Origin: Gammaproteobacteria bacterium
Lineage (GTDB): Bacteria > Pseudomonadota > Gammaproteobacteria > Pseudomonadales > Azotimanducaceae
NCBI GenBank assembly: GCA_026707735.1
Contig: JAPOWH010000003.1
Coordinates: 172,566-236,565, forward strand
Length of the DNA: 64,000 nt
Reading direction: 5' to 3'
Part shown: positions 34,290-42,767 of the stretch, piece by piece
How positions within the stretch are numbered: the first letter of the stretch is position 1
Layout of the letters: every line of letters begins with the position of its first letter
Made by a program: the position numbers and the translations under genes
The notes under the pieces: model-generated
Told to the model about the DNA's origin: nothing
Database searches by the model: none
The model's input: the letters and a program-made list of their open reading frames with translations, nothing else

Positions 34290-36044
34290 GTGATTGCCGA
34301 GAAAGAGCCCAACGGCTTCAAGCGTTTTGCTCTGGGTCTAGTCTTGGGCGCAGGCATAGGCTGCTTAGCCTACTTTTTTCTTATTGCCGCTCTCTTTGGC
34401 GAACGAGAAAGATCGAGTATCGGAAGCTATCGGGAAAGCAGAAGCGTCTCCAGCATGGACGAAGGCGCATCAGACGACATGCAAGAATTACACGACTTTC
34501 TTCAAGGATCCAGCAATCTCAATCAGGAGGATCTGCTTGATCGTTTGAGACAAGTTGCTGATGATGGTGATGGCACCAGCACTCATGCGATGCCGGAATT
34601 GCTGATAGGGCAACTTGCCAGAGAGAATCCCCAGAAAGCCATTGACGAGATCTGGCGATTTCCCAGCTATCGTTGGGGAAAATTGCTCGCCACTGTGTTC
34701 GGCGAGTGGTCCGTCGTAGACCTTGAGCAAGCATTACTTGCCGCAAACGATTTGAGCGGTTGGTTTAGGGAGACAGCGGTGGAAGCTATTCTTGCAGAAC
34801 GTGACGACCTCTCGGAAGAAGCCGTGCTCAACATTGCGCAGCCCCTCGGCCTGGAAGCCTTGGTGTCGAAACACGTTCAAGGGATTTTGGCGAAGCGATT
34901 GCTGAATGAACCACGGTTGGCATGGGATCTGGTAGTCAACGACGGCGTTCCCGACGTAGGACAAAGCGAATTGCTGAGTCAAATCGCTCGGGAATGGGTG
35001 GAAGAGTCCGGTTTCGAAGTATTGGATACTCTCTTCGACAGTCTGCATTACACCGACGTCGGTTTGTTCGAGCAGGTGCTGAGTTCAGTAACGGCGAGCG
35101 ATTTCAGCGGTGCGTTCCAATTCGTGATGGGAATGTCGCTTGCGAAGCAAAATGCCATTGCTCCAAGACTGCTGGGCCAGTGGGCCAAAGAAAGTCCGGA
35201 TCAGGCTCTCCAAGCCACCTCTCAAGTTGCGCACGGCACGACGCGGAGAATTGCTACAAGCAACGTAATGTACGGCTGGGCGCAGAAAGACCCTTCTGGT
35301 TTGCTACGGAACGTGGAGTCTTTACCGCGGTCCATGTGGGGAACGGCCGTCGGAATGGCGGTGCCCGGACTGGCTCGCAGCGACCCTGAGAAAGCTGCCG
35401 AAGCCTTGGAGCGCTTGAAACCCATTGTGGGATCTGTTGACTTGCTCACTGAATTCAGCTTGGTCGAGGAATGGGCGAAGAAAAACATCTCCGCAGCAAA
35501 GCGATGGGTGGATGAGAATGCCCAAGAAGCTGACTCGAGAAGGTCTCGCTTGATGCAGAGAGTGCTAACGCAATACGCTCTTGCCGACGCAGAGAAAGCC
35601 TTGCAGCTTGCGCTTGCAGAAGAACTTAGCGAGGCCGATCCGTCCGGCGCGGAGACTCATGTGATCGACGCTTTAGTTGCACACGGAAAAATGGACGCTG
35701 CGCTGGACATGCTTCAACGCGTGCGCGTGTCCGCTAGACTTTCCGCCACCATCAGCATAGGGCAGGGTCTCGTAGCAAATGGCAGGGGCGACGAGGCGGT
35801 TGATCTAGCTCAACACGTGTCGGACGGCGAGCGGACGGACTTCTTCAAGGGCTTGGCGCTGCATTGGATGGAGGTTGACATTGAAGAGCTTCTCAACGCA
35901 ATTTCGACATTTCCAACAGGTGGAACACGGGCGGCAGTTGCAAGAGAGGTCCTGTCGATAGCTGAATACTCACCAAGAACCAAACTGACGACAGAGCAGC
36001 ATGAGCTCTTGACCACGTACCTAGAGGACGCGGCATCCAATTAG
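34290..36044 (+). CDS. Membrane-anchored helical-repeat protein, second intact paralogue
   Basis: The start is GTG. A transmembrane segment (about residues 10-33) is followed by a helical domain of the same design as the gene at 32427: LIGQLARENPQKAIDEIWRF, LLGQWAKESPDQALQATSQV, MYGWAQKDPSGLLRNV, GLARSDPEKAAEAL and LTQYALADAEKALQLAL. Both proteins end alike (FPTGGTRAAVAREVLSI here, LPSEGVRKAVAKATLDM there, then TEQ-x-E-x-x-x-T). Sequence identity between the two is low enough for an old duplication, in contrast with the recent exchange between the 31100 and 32427 copies. Confidence 0.75.
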   Translation: MIAEKEPNGFKRFALGLVLGAGIGCLAYFFLIAALFGERERSSIGSYRESRSVSSMDEGASDDMQELHDFLQGSSNLNQEDLLDRLRQVADDGDGTSTHAMPELLIGQLARENPQKAIDEIWRFPSYRWGKLLATVFGEWSVVDLEQALLAANDLSGWFRETAVEAILAERDDLSEEAVLNIAQPLGLEALVSKHVQGILAKRLLNEPRLAWDLVVNDGVPDVGQSELLSQIAREWVEESGFEVLDTLFDSLHYTDVGLFEQVLSSVTASDFSGAFQFVMGMSLAKQNAIAPRLLGQWAKESPDQALQATSQVAHGTTRRIATSNVMYGWAQKDPSGLLRNVESLPRSMWGTAVGMAVPGLARSDPEKAAEALERLKPIVGSVDLLTEFSLVEEWAKKNISAAKRWVDENAQEADSRRSRLMQRVLTQYALADAEKALQLALAEELSEADPSGAETHVIDALVAHGKMDAALDMLQRVRVSARLSATISIGQGLVANGRGDEAVDLAQHVSDGERTDFFKGLALHWMEVDIEELLNAISTFPTGGTRAAVAREVLSIAEYSPRTKLTTEQHELLTTYLEDAASN

Positions 36045-36216
36045 GGTGCATAGTCTAGCTAATTTCCAGGGCTGTCCAGCTTCCGTACCAGCCTCACTAT
36101 GTAACTGAAGTCTCTGCATTCCAACTACCTAGCGTGCCCGGCACGATGAGACCCTGGGCTCTGATTGCGTTTCGAAATGGCGGACGCATTTTGTATTGTA
36201 AATTCCATGTGACTTT

Positions 36217-36250
36217 TTGCAATAGATTCTTGCAAATATAATATTGCAAG
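36217..36250. promoter_or_regulatory. Operator-like palindrome upstream of the Xre regulator
   Basis: CTTGCAA (36229-36235) and TTGCAAG (36244-36250) form a perfect 7-bp palindrome around an AT-only 8-nt spacer, with another TTGCAA half-site at 36217-36222, just upstream of the regulator start. Its position overlapping the likely -10 region and its symmetry suggest the autoregulatory operator of the Xre protein. Confidence 0.6.
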
Positions 36251-36275
36251 CACAAATTAATTTGTTTGAGTGATT

Positions 36276-37382
36276 ATGACGAATGTTGCATTAGGCAAGA
36301 GGCTCAGGCAGCTTCGCATTGAACGTGGATTGTCGCAACATGATCTTTGTGCAATTCTTGGCGTGAAGGATCGTCAAACGGTTTCCGCAGTCGAAACCGG
36401 GTCGAGGCGTCTGTCTGCGCAGGAGCTCTTGCGTGTGATTGAACAGCTTGGAGTGTCCTTCGATTTTTTCAATGATCCCTTTCAACTCGTTGGAGAAGGT
36501 GAGTTTTCGTGGCGATGCCATAGCGATGCGAAACACAATCTGAGAGAGTGCGAACATAGCGCTCGGACATGGATTGCGATATATAGAACCTTGGCTGGAC
36601 AAGTCGGTCATAAGCCTTCATTCATTCGTGCGTCGCTTGGAATTACGTCCGAGTCGACATGCGAGGACGCGATGGAGGCTGGCGAACAATTTGTCCAACG
36701 CTTTGAGCTTGGCGAGTATCCCTCGTTTCGATTGGTCCAATCCATGGAACAAGATCTGGACATTCTTGTTCTCATGATCGAGACGCTTGAGGGCATATCA
36801 AGTGCGACCTGTCGATTGCCAGACTTGACGACAGTGTTGGTATCACGGAACGAGTCAACACACCAACGCAGCCTCGAATTAGCTAACCAGCTCTTTCACC
36901 TTCTCACATGGGATTCAATCTCGCCGAACCACATTGTGGAACCTCAAGAGTATGGCGGAAGACAGGCGCAACGCCTATCAAACAGCTTTGTTGGAGCCCT
37001 GCTAATGCCAGTTGAGACATTGCAACGATACAAGGGATGGTCAGTTCTAACTGTGGATGAATTGAAGTCGAGGATTAGTTCGGTTGCAAGCGAGTTTCAA
37101 GTCACATCTCCCGCTTTGGTCTGGCGTCTAGTTGCACTTGGCCATCTAAAGCAAAGCGTCGCACGGCGTCTATCACCTTCCATTGGGGATGCCGGCGTAC
37201 GAAATAGTACGACCCATATGAGACCGAGGTTGTTTTCAAATCGATTTGTGGACCTCTTGGGTAAAGCTATGGATAGCGGCGTCATTTCGGCGCGCCTTGC
37301 CGCGAGTCTGTTAAACATGACGCTCGAGGACCTAGACGAATTATTTGTAGACCATGAGCTAAGTTACCGTGTTGCACTCTAG
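36276..37382 (+). CDS. Xre-family regulator with an ImmA/IrrE-like domain lacking metal ligands
   Basis: Residues 1-60 are an Xre-type helix-turn-helix (LGKRLRQLRIERGLSQHDL, then VSAVETGSRRLSAQELLRVI). The middle part matches the ImmA/IrrE (COG2856) peptidase domain of Xre fusions. Where the family has AHELFHLLTWD, this protein has ANQLFHLLTWD: His to Asn at 204 and Glu to Gln at 205, with His208 kept. The downstream Glu ligand before the NxF-LLMP segment also appears to be Gln (232). Proteolysis is therefore unlikely, while DNA binding should remain. It is 6 bp upstream of a PIN-domain gene, the layout of a toxin-antitoxin pair in which this would be the antitoxin/repressor. A GTG at 36270 is an alternative start. 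Confidence 0.85.
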   Translation: MTNVALGKRLRQLRIERGLSQHDLCAILGVKDRQTVSAVETGSRRLSAQELLRVIEQLGVSFDFFNDPFQLVGEGEFSWRCHSDAKHNLRECEHSARTWIAIYRTLAGQVGHKPSFIRASLGITSESTCEDAMEAGEQFVQRFELGEYPSFRLVQSMEQDLDILVLMIETLEGISSATCRLPDLTTVLVSRNESTHQRSLELANQLFHLLTWDSISPNHIVEPQEYGGRQAQRLSNSFVGALLMPVETLQRYKGWSVLTVDELKSRISSVASEFQVTSPALVWRLVALGHLKQSVARRLSPSIGDAGVRNSTTHMRPRLFSNRFVDLLGKAMDSGVISARLAASLLNMTLEDLDELFVDHELSYRVAL

Positions 37383-37388
37383 CCTGCT

Positions 37389-37895
37389 ATGGTTCGTCAT
37401 AAAGGATCCGTGCTTGTAGACACAAATGTCATTCTTGAGTGCCAACGAACAGATTCTTGGCGGGCACTTGCAAATGGATACGAACTCGAAACGGTCGAGG
37501 ACTGTGTTTCGGAAACTCAAACCGGTTTTCAGCTCCGCAGGGACGAATTGCTGATCGACGAGCATGGGTTGCGCTTTTCATTGAAGGCCATCCACGAAGT
37601 ACAGGCTTCGGCACGAGCCAAACTCAGTATAGAAGTGCCTGATATTCACCTAGACCAAGGCGAAGCTGCACTATGGGCACATGCAAGAAGTCGTATAGAC
37701 AACTGGGTGTTTTGTGGCCCGGACAAGGCAAGTCTTCGAGTAGGAATCCGCCTCGGCTATCGTGCTCGTCTAGTTTCTCTTGAGCAACTCCTGACAGACG
37801 TGGGGCACCGACCTCGTTACAAACTCAAACCAGCATACACGAGCAAATGGCACAGAACATCTATGAACCAGTTGGGTCTGGAGGAAAGCGGCTGA
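37389..37895 (+). CDS. PIN-domain protein, probable toxin partner of the Xre/ImmA-like protein
   Basis: The N-terminal VLVDTNVILE (residues 8-17) is the first strand and catalytic Asp of PIN nucleases. Acidic residues follow in LDQGEAALWAHA (about 93-104) and WVFCGPDKASLRVGIRLG (about 109-126), where PIN proteins have Glu and Asp metal ligands. PIN toxins cleave RNA, often tRNA or mRNA. The 168-residue length suits a stand-alone PIN protein. Translation is likely coupled to the regulator 6 bp upstream. The target is unknown. Confidence 0.8.
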   Translation: MVRHKGSVLVDTNVILECQRTDSWRALANGYELETVEDCVSETQTGFQLRRDELLIDEHGLRFSLKAIHEVQASARAKLSIEVPDIHLDQGEAALWAHARSRIDNWVFCGPDKASLRVGIRLGYRARLVSLEQLLTDVGHRPRYKLKPAYTSKWHRTSMNQLGLEESG

Positions 37896-38391
37896 GACAT
37901 TGATCTATAGCGAGCAGACTGTTGTTGGAGCTATACTCCTGGGAATCTCGCAAAAAGCCTTGGAACGTTGATAGTTCAATTAACGCGATTCAAAATCGCC
38001 TATGCAAGACAAGCGCATTGCAGCAAGAAATTGCATTACTGTTGAGTCATTACCCTCAAAGCATCTAAGAACGAGACTATAGCGGGATTTGATTGACAGG
38101 GACTCGATAAACTCCCACATTCTGAAAACAGTTCTCGAGATTGAGAGCTAGGTCTCCTAATGCAGGAAATTGTGATTGCGCATCGGTGTGATTGTTGCTT
38201 CCACAACGCTTCCCCACCCCTTCAAATGCTTCCTTACTAGTCCACAACCTCGTGAGATTGCGGGGTGGCTTCCGTCTTCAACACATACCTATATAAATGA
38301 ATAGTATTTTCCTACATCAAGCGAATTGAAATTGGGTTCACACATGTAGGTGTTGTGCCCATCATTCGCGCCGTTTTCAAATCAACGACAC
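37896..38391. other. Gene-free region before the conjugative gene run
   Basis: Nearly 500 bp hold no convincing gene. A CCACCCC / GGGGTGG pair around 38215-38266 could form a weak stem. An AT-rich stretch with TATAAAT at about 38290-38300 may be the promoter for the conjugative operon. I found no direct repeat or tRNA end that would mark an attachment site. Confidence 0.4.
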
Positions 38392-38697
38392 ATGCGAATG
38401 AGAAAAGTACGAATCCTCTTCCTCGCTATGGTTTGCGCGATCTGCGCTCCCGTCTACCACGCGGACACAGTTGCCGAACACAAAGCGCTCCAGCAGATTG
38501 TCAAGGAGCTCAGGCAGCTCGACAAGCTCATTGACAAAGCCGAACGCGAAGCCAATCCTTCGGAACGCATTCGGTTCCGTTACGACTGGCTCCGTAGAGA
38601 CCTGAAACTCGTCAAGGAAGGAATTCAGGACCATTTGGATGGTCCGTCCACGGAGCCGCGAACATTTGATCCTTTGCAGGGGGACTACCGACAGTGA
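38392..38697 (+). CDS. RAQPRD-family integrative conjugative element protein
   Basis: The small product has a signal peptide (about residues 1-22) and a helical, charged mature part: LQQIVKELRQLDKLIDKAE, then PSERIRFRYDWLRRDLKLVKEGI. This matches the small secreted RAQPRD family that begins the core type IV secretion run of MPF_G elements. The ATG at 38392 is preferred; a GTG at 38350 would add 14 residues. Its stop overlaps the next start by 4 bp. Exact function unknown. Confidence 0.75.
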   Translation: MRMRKVRILFLAMVCAICAPVYHADTVAEHKALQQIVKELRQLDKLIDKAEREANPSERIRFRYDWLRRDLKLVKEGIQDHLDGPSTEPRTFDPLQGDYRQ

Positions 38698-38924
38698 GCA
38701 GCGCTCAGGAAGCAGCTTTTCGCGCTGGCTCCGGCATGCCTGCCGACATGCTTCTGTTTGCGATAGCTGGAACCATCGCCGTCTTGGCAACTATTTGGGT
38801 CTCCTGGGTTGCAATTGGAGCCTTCAGAGCATGGAGAGTAGGCGACATCGAGATGTACGACCTGTTGTGGCAGGTAGTCCGCGCCGCGATTGTTCTCTTG
38901 ATTCTCGGCTACTACGTGCGCTAG
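38694..38924 (+). CDS. Integrating conjugative element small membrane protein (TIGR03758-like)
   Basis: The 76-residue protein has two hydrophobic segments (about residues 19-43 and 58-75) and the family pattern AFRAWRVGDIEMYDLLWQVVRA between them. It starts with GTG in a GTGA overlap with the RAQPRD gene. Small two-helix proteins of this type and the next gene occupy the VirB2/VirB3-like positions in MPF_G systems. Confidence 0.8.
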   Translation: MSSAQEAAFRAGSGMPADMLLFAIAGTIAVLATIWVSWVAIGAFRAWRVGDIEMYDLLWQVVRAAIVLLILGYYVR

Positions 38925-38970
38925 CAAATGTATGAATTTACACGCAAATTTCTTCTGAGGTAAGACAAAT

Positions 38971-39306
38971 ATGGACATCTTTCTAAATGTTTCCTTGAAG
39001 ATGTATGTTGGCATCTTCGATCTACTGCGGGCAGACCTTCCCACTGCTGTCGCTCCGAGCACTGCACCCACTGACGGAGATTGGATTGCCTTGATTTCCG
39101 GTTACATCAAGGATGGAAGCCTTGTGCTGGGACTTGCAATTGCTGCCGTTGGATTTCTTTGGGTGGCGTATGTGGGATTCGCCAAATTCAACGAGGCTCG
39201 ACAAGGAAAGGCCGAGTGGGCAGAAGTTGGCGTCTTGGCTGTAGTAGGTGCGGTCGTATTGATCTTCGCGAGCTATCTGCTCACCGAAGCTGCCGGCATC
39301 TTCTAG
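38971..39306 (+). CDS. Integrating conjugative element membrane protein (TIGR03745-like)
   Basis: The product has a hydrophobic N-terminus, a middle block GDWIALISGYIKDGSLVLGL and two transmembrane helices separated by AKFNEARQGKAEWAEVG. The layout of two helices with a short charged loop is that of the pilin-like TIGR03745 family. It has its own ribosome site (TGAGG) and lies in the conserved gene order, 3 bp before the next gene. Confidence 0.82.
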   Translation: MDIFLNVSLKMYVGIFDLLRADLPTAVAPSTAPTDGDWIALISGYIKDGSLVLGLAIAAVGFLWVAYVGFAKFNEARQGKAEWAEVGVLAVVGAVVLIFASYLLTEAAGIF

Positions 39307-39309
39307 GTC

Positions 39310-39672
39310 ATGGAAGAATCGCACGAAGAACGCGTTGCAGACCGCATGAACGAGGAACCGTCCATTTTCAAGGGGTGTTCTACGTCTGAGCTGCTAGTGA
39401 TAGTGGTGGTAGCCACGGCGTTTTGGCTTCCTGTTTGCCTCATTGTTGGGCTTGTGTTCGGAGCCATTGCCATGGGATTGGGTGCGACCGGAGTTTGTGT
39501 TGTGGGTTCTGTCGTTCTAGGCGCGGGAGTGTTTCAAAAGCTTAAATCGGGTCGTCCGGATGGCTACTACCAGCAACGTTTTCGAATTGCGCTTGCAGAA
39601 CGCAAGCTAGTGAGCAGTCCCTTCGTGATTCGATCAGGTCCGTGGGACCTAGGCCGAACAGACAATGCGTAG
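39310..39672 (+). CDS. Conjugal transfer membrane protein (TIGR03750-like)
   Basis: The N-terminal LNEEPSIFKGCSTSELL-like segment (MNEEPSIFKGCSTSELL here, from residue 17) and two hydrophobic helices are typical of the TIGR03750 family, the VirB3-like small inner-membrane protein of MPF_G systems. The C-terminal GRPDGYYQQRFRIAL also fits. It overlaps the next gene by 8 bp. Confidence 0.85.
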   Translation: MEESHEERVADRMNEEPSIFKGCSTSELLVIVVVATAFWLPVCLIVGLVFGAIAMGLGATGVCVVGSVVLGAGVFQKLKSGRPDGYYQQRFRIALAERKLVSSPFVIRSGPWDLGRTDNA

Positions 39673-40339
39673 GTATCGCCACGAAATCGACAACGTCCGT
39701 GCGCACTTGAGAACGCTGTGGGTTGTGATAGGAATTGAAGTCGCAACAATTCTGGTGCTGGGGTTCTGCCTGCTGCGCGCACCAGACAATATCGTTGTCC
39801 ACATTCCCCCGGATCTTCGATCTGGCGCAGCAGTCAAGCCGGACGAACCGAGTCCTGCAAACATCTACTCGTTTGCTTTCTACATCTTTCAGCAACTCAA
39901 TCGCTGGCCCGAGAACGGTGCAGACGACTATGGAAAGGCAATCTACAGCTTAGCCCCATATCTCACTCCGAAGTATCAAAGCGAGTTGCAGAAGGAAGTA
40001 GAGCTAAAGGGTAGACGAGGCGAACTCATCAATCGAGTCAGAGGTATGCAGGAGCGCGTGGGACATGGCTATAGCGAAATGCGCGTCGATGTTCTGGGGC
40101 AGGGCACATGGGTGGTTTGGCTGGACATGGAACTTCACGAGTCCGTGAAGGGCATGGCAATCAAGAGAACCTTCATTCGCTATCCGATTCGAGTCGTTCG
40201 CTATGCAGTGGATCCCGAATCCAATCCCTGGAGACTTGCGCTCGACGGTTTCTCCGCGGAGGGGCCGCGTCGTCTATTGCCGCAGGAACTCAATCCGGAC
40301 GCAGAGGAGAATTCCGAAAACAATGAACCAACAAACTAA
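39665..40339 (+). CDS. Integrating conjugative element inner-membrane protein (TIGR03746/PFL_4703-like)
   Basis: The product has one N-terminal transmembrane helix (about residues 18-40) followed by a periplasmic domain that begins VHIPPDLRSGAAVKPDEPSPANIYSF, the family hallmark. It then has the QLNRWPENGADDYGKAI and LAPYLTPKYQSEL blocks. This is the VirB8/TraE-like bitopic protein in MPF_G systems. It overlaps the next gene by 17 bp. Confidence 0.88.
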   Translation: MRRYRHEIDNVRAHLRTLWVVIGIEVATILVLGFCLLRAPDNIVVHIPPDLRSGAAVKPDEPSPANIYSFAFYIFQQLNRWPENGADDYGKAIYSLAPYLTPKYQSELQKEVELKGRRGELINRVRGMQERVGHGYSEMRVDVLGQGTWVVWLDMELHESVKGMAIKRTFIRYPIRVVRYAVDPESNPWRLALDGFSAEGPRRLLPQELNPDAEENSENNEPTN

Positions 40340-41117
40340 ATTACTGAAATCAAAGAAAAACATGAGGCCGAGTTGGAGGTGTAAACTCGTTTCATTAGCC
40401 GTACTTCTAACATCGTCCGTCTCGGCCTCAACCACAGAATTAGTGTGGGACAAAACTCCATTGCCACTAGACCTCGAAGTTGGCGAAGAACGCATGGTGC
40501 ACTTTGCTCAAGCCATGTCTGTGGGTCTGCCGGCAAACCTTCGCGATGCAGTCCGCGTGCAATCCATTGGCGATACCGTCTATTTGAAAGCTTTAAAACC
40601 CTTCGCTCGCCAGAGAGTGCTTATGCGGTCGAAAGCCGACGGTTCGATGATCGTCTTCGACATTGAAGCGAGCACAAGGCAGGCAGGAGGAGAGAATGTA
40701 TATGTACGTACGTCAAGTTCTGCCAATCCGCAATCTGAAGCTGCAGCGGAGCTGAACTACGCCAGTCTTACCAGATTCGCTGCCCAATACGCGTACGCGC
40801 CGGCTCGACTTGTGAAGACGCCAAAGGGCTTGACAAAGACGGCTCTACCTAAGTCTGCCGGAGGACTCCTGCGCGGCCTGCCAGTTTCGACGCAACCCTA
40901 CGCGACTTGGAAGACCTCCAACGGACTTCATTTGAGTGCTGTGATAGTCGCCAATGAGAGCGACAACGCCATCGAATTGCACCCTAAAGTGCTTCGGGGA
41001 CAGTGGCTTACGGCCACATTTCACCACTATCGTTTGTTGACCAAGGGATCTGGTGCAGACAAGACCGTTGTGTATGTGATCTCGCGCAATCCATTCACGC
41101 AGGCGTTGGATCAGTAG
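40323..41117 (+). CDS. Integrating conjugative element secreted protein (TIGR03749-like)
   Basis: A signal peptide (ending SVSAST, about residue 36) precedes a domain with LVWDKTPLPLDLEVGEERMVHF, characteristic of TIGR03749, a VirB9/TraK-like outer-membrane-complex component. A middle region with LTRFAAQYAYAPARLV also fits. The ATG at 40323 is chosen because it begins the signal; the frame is open upstream to 40203 in the previous gene. Confidence 0.88.
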   Translation: MNQQTKLLKSKKNMRPSWRCKLVSLAVLLTSSVSASTTELVWDKTPLPLDLEVGEERMVHFAQAMSVGLPANLRDAVRVQSIGDTVYLKALKPFARQRVLMRSKADGSMIVFDIEASTRQAGGENVYVRTSSSANPQSEAAAELNYASLTRFAAQYAYAPARLVKTPKGLTKTALPKSAGGLLRGLPVSTQPYATWKTSNGLHLSAVIVANESDNAIELHPKVLRGQWLTATFHHYRLLTKGSGADKTVVYVISRNPFTQALDQ

Positions 41118-41119
41118 CC

Positions 41120-42418
41120 ATGCCGTGGAACATCAACAACAAGCTGCTTCCTATAGTTGCTGTGGTCACCTTGCTTGCATTGTTCTTCGTGCTTCTGAAT
41201 TCCTGCGGATCGGACGAGGCAAGTCCCACTCTATTAGCAGAAGTGCCCGTATCACCTGAACCTGATGCCGATTCGCCCGCAGATACGATCAAGACGCTGA
41301 CTGCCAATGTAAGCGAATTGTTGTCGGAAGTCGACGCTCTCCGAAACGACAACGCTGATTTGCACGAGGCAAAGAGCGACATGGAAACCGAATTCGCCAA
41401 TCGAATCGCATCGGAAATTACCCAATATCACCAAAGCCAGAGTGCCGTGGGCAGACGGTCTGAGGGTGAGGTGTCGCAGTTGCGCGAGCAAGTTGAATCA
41501 CTCGCCGAGCAGATAGAAGGCTTTTCGATTTCAATGTCTGGTTCTGACATTCCTTTGGGCATTGGATTGGATGGGCTGGCCCAGGATCAAAACGTTGGAG
41601 TGGCAACGTCTTACTTTTGGATCAATCCTTTGGATGTGCCGATTGCTTCTGGCGAATTTGGTGCTCCCACAGCCTCTACGCAATTGCGGCCCGTAATCAC
41701 AATCCCGAGAAACGCCACACTTGTCAGTTCGACAGCAATGACTGCATTGATCGGCAGAGTTCCTATTCAAGGGCAACTGCGTGACCCTATGCCGTTCAAA
41801 GTGTTGACGGGAGAGGAGAACCTCGCAGCCAACGGATTGACGATCTATGGACTGCAAGGAATGGTCTGGAGCGGCTATGCAGTTGGGGATTGGACTCTGG
41901 GCTGTGTTAGCGGACGCCTTGAGTCGGCAACGTTCATTTTTGACAACGGCACTATCCAAACCATTTCTGCTGGAGGTGGCAATGCTTCCTCATCGCAGTC
42001 TTCTTTGGGCTGGATTTCCGACGAATACGGAGTTCCCTGCATAACTGGAGAGAGGAAGAGCAACGCCGTCTCCTTTCTCGCCCAGCAAGCAGGACTAGAT
42101 GCATCGCAAGCCGCCGCGAATGCCGCCGCGTCTCTGGAGACGATGCAATCGTTTGACGGATTGGGAAATGCTCGCTCCTTGATTACTGGCGACGCGGGTA
42201 AATACGTCCTTGGAAAAACTCTAGCCGGCGGAACACAGGCGACGGCTGCTTGGCTAGAGCTGCGCGCCAGCCAGGAGTTCGATGCCGTTTATGTAGCGCC
42301 CGGACAAAAGGTGGCAATCCACATCGATCGAGAAATTCGCATCGACTACGACCGAGAAGGAAGAAAACTTGACCATGACCAATCTCAAGCAAATTCTTTT
42401 GTGTTTGATATCGACTAG
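41120..42418 (+). CDS. Integrating conjugative element protein with VirB10-like role (TIGR03752-like)
   Basis: There is one transmembrane helix (about residues 9-27), a coiled coil (TANVSELLSEVDALRNDN onward, about 55-130), then a beta-rich C-terminal domain with IPRNATLVSSTAMTALIGRV and GLQGMVWSGYAVGDWTLGC. This is the architecture of TIGR03752 proteins, which span the periplasm like VirB10/TraB. It starts 2 bp after the previous stop and overlaps the lipoprotein gene by 44 bp. Confidence 0.88.
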   Translation: MPWNINNKLLPIVAVVTLLALFFVLLNSCGSDEASPTLLAEVPVSPEPDADSPADTIKTLTANVSELLSEVDALRNDNADLHEAKSDMETEFANRIASEITQYHQSQSAVGRRSEGEVSQLREQVESLAEQIEGFSISMSGSDIPLGIGLDGLAQDQNVGVATSYFWINPLDVPIASGEFGAPTASTQLRPVITIPRNATLVSSTAMTALIGRVPIQGQLRDPMPFKVLTGEENLAANGLTIYGLQGMVWSGYAVGDWTLGCVSGRLESATFIFDNGTIQTISAGGGNASSSQSSLGWISDEYGVPCITGERKSNAVSFLAQQAGLDASQAAANAAASLETMQSFDGLGNARSLITGDAGKYVLGKTLAGGTQATAAWLELRASQEFDAVYVAPGQKVAIHIDREIRIDYDREGRKLDHDQSQANSFVFDID

Positions 42419-42767
42419 CTGTCTGTGCGGGTGTGTTACCAACAGCAATAGCGGCAATACGACTGACGATCCAACCATGATCGAGATCTATGAGGGCCAC
42501 TATAAGCAGAGCCTTGCTAGGACCTCAACTAATAGTGATTTGCCTCACGTTTCAGACAGTTCAGATCTGTCCTCAATAGTGACGCAAGAAGTAAACGATA
42601 CGTTCCCGCTACTGGAAAATCCGATGTTGATCATGTATGTGTTTCCTCACGTTGCGACCGAGAGTCGAATCCCCATACCCGGTTATTGGACAGCTTTTCC
42701 AATGTACGAGAAGTTTGAGTTCGCCCTACCTGGAGAGAAGCAGGGCTCCCGAGGGTCGTCCAACTGA
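42375..42767 (+). CDS. Conjugal transfer lipoprotein (TIGR03751-like)
   Basis: A signal with lipobox LCGC (about residues 17-20) is followed by DDPTMIEIYEGHYKQSL and a middle LENPMLIMYVFPHV plus RIPIPGYWTAFPMYEK, all typical of the TIGR03751 lipoprotein, a VirB7-like component. The stop codon TGA overlaps a CTG codon that I take to start the ATPase gene. Confidence 0.88.
   Translation: MTNLKQILLCLISTSCLCGCVTNSNSGNTTDDPTMIEIYEGHYKQSLARTSTNSDLPHVSDSSDLSSIVTQEVNDTFPLLENPMLIMYVFPHVATESRIPIPGYWTAFPMYEKFEFALPGEKQGSRGSSN

Noticed and set aside
37920..37975. A GAATCTCGCAAAAA block shared with about 24721, possibly a third copy of the spacer repeat
   Set aside because: Only about 14 bp match clearly and the flanks do not align, so it is treated as chance.
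38215..38266. GC-rich inverted segments as a possible origin or attachment site
   Set aside because: Only 7 bp pair, with no direct repeats, integrase or relaxase gene nearby.
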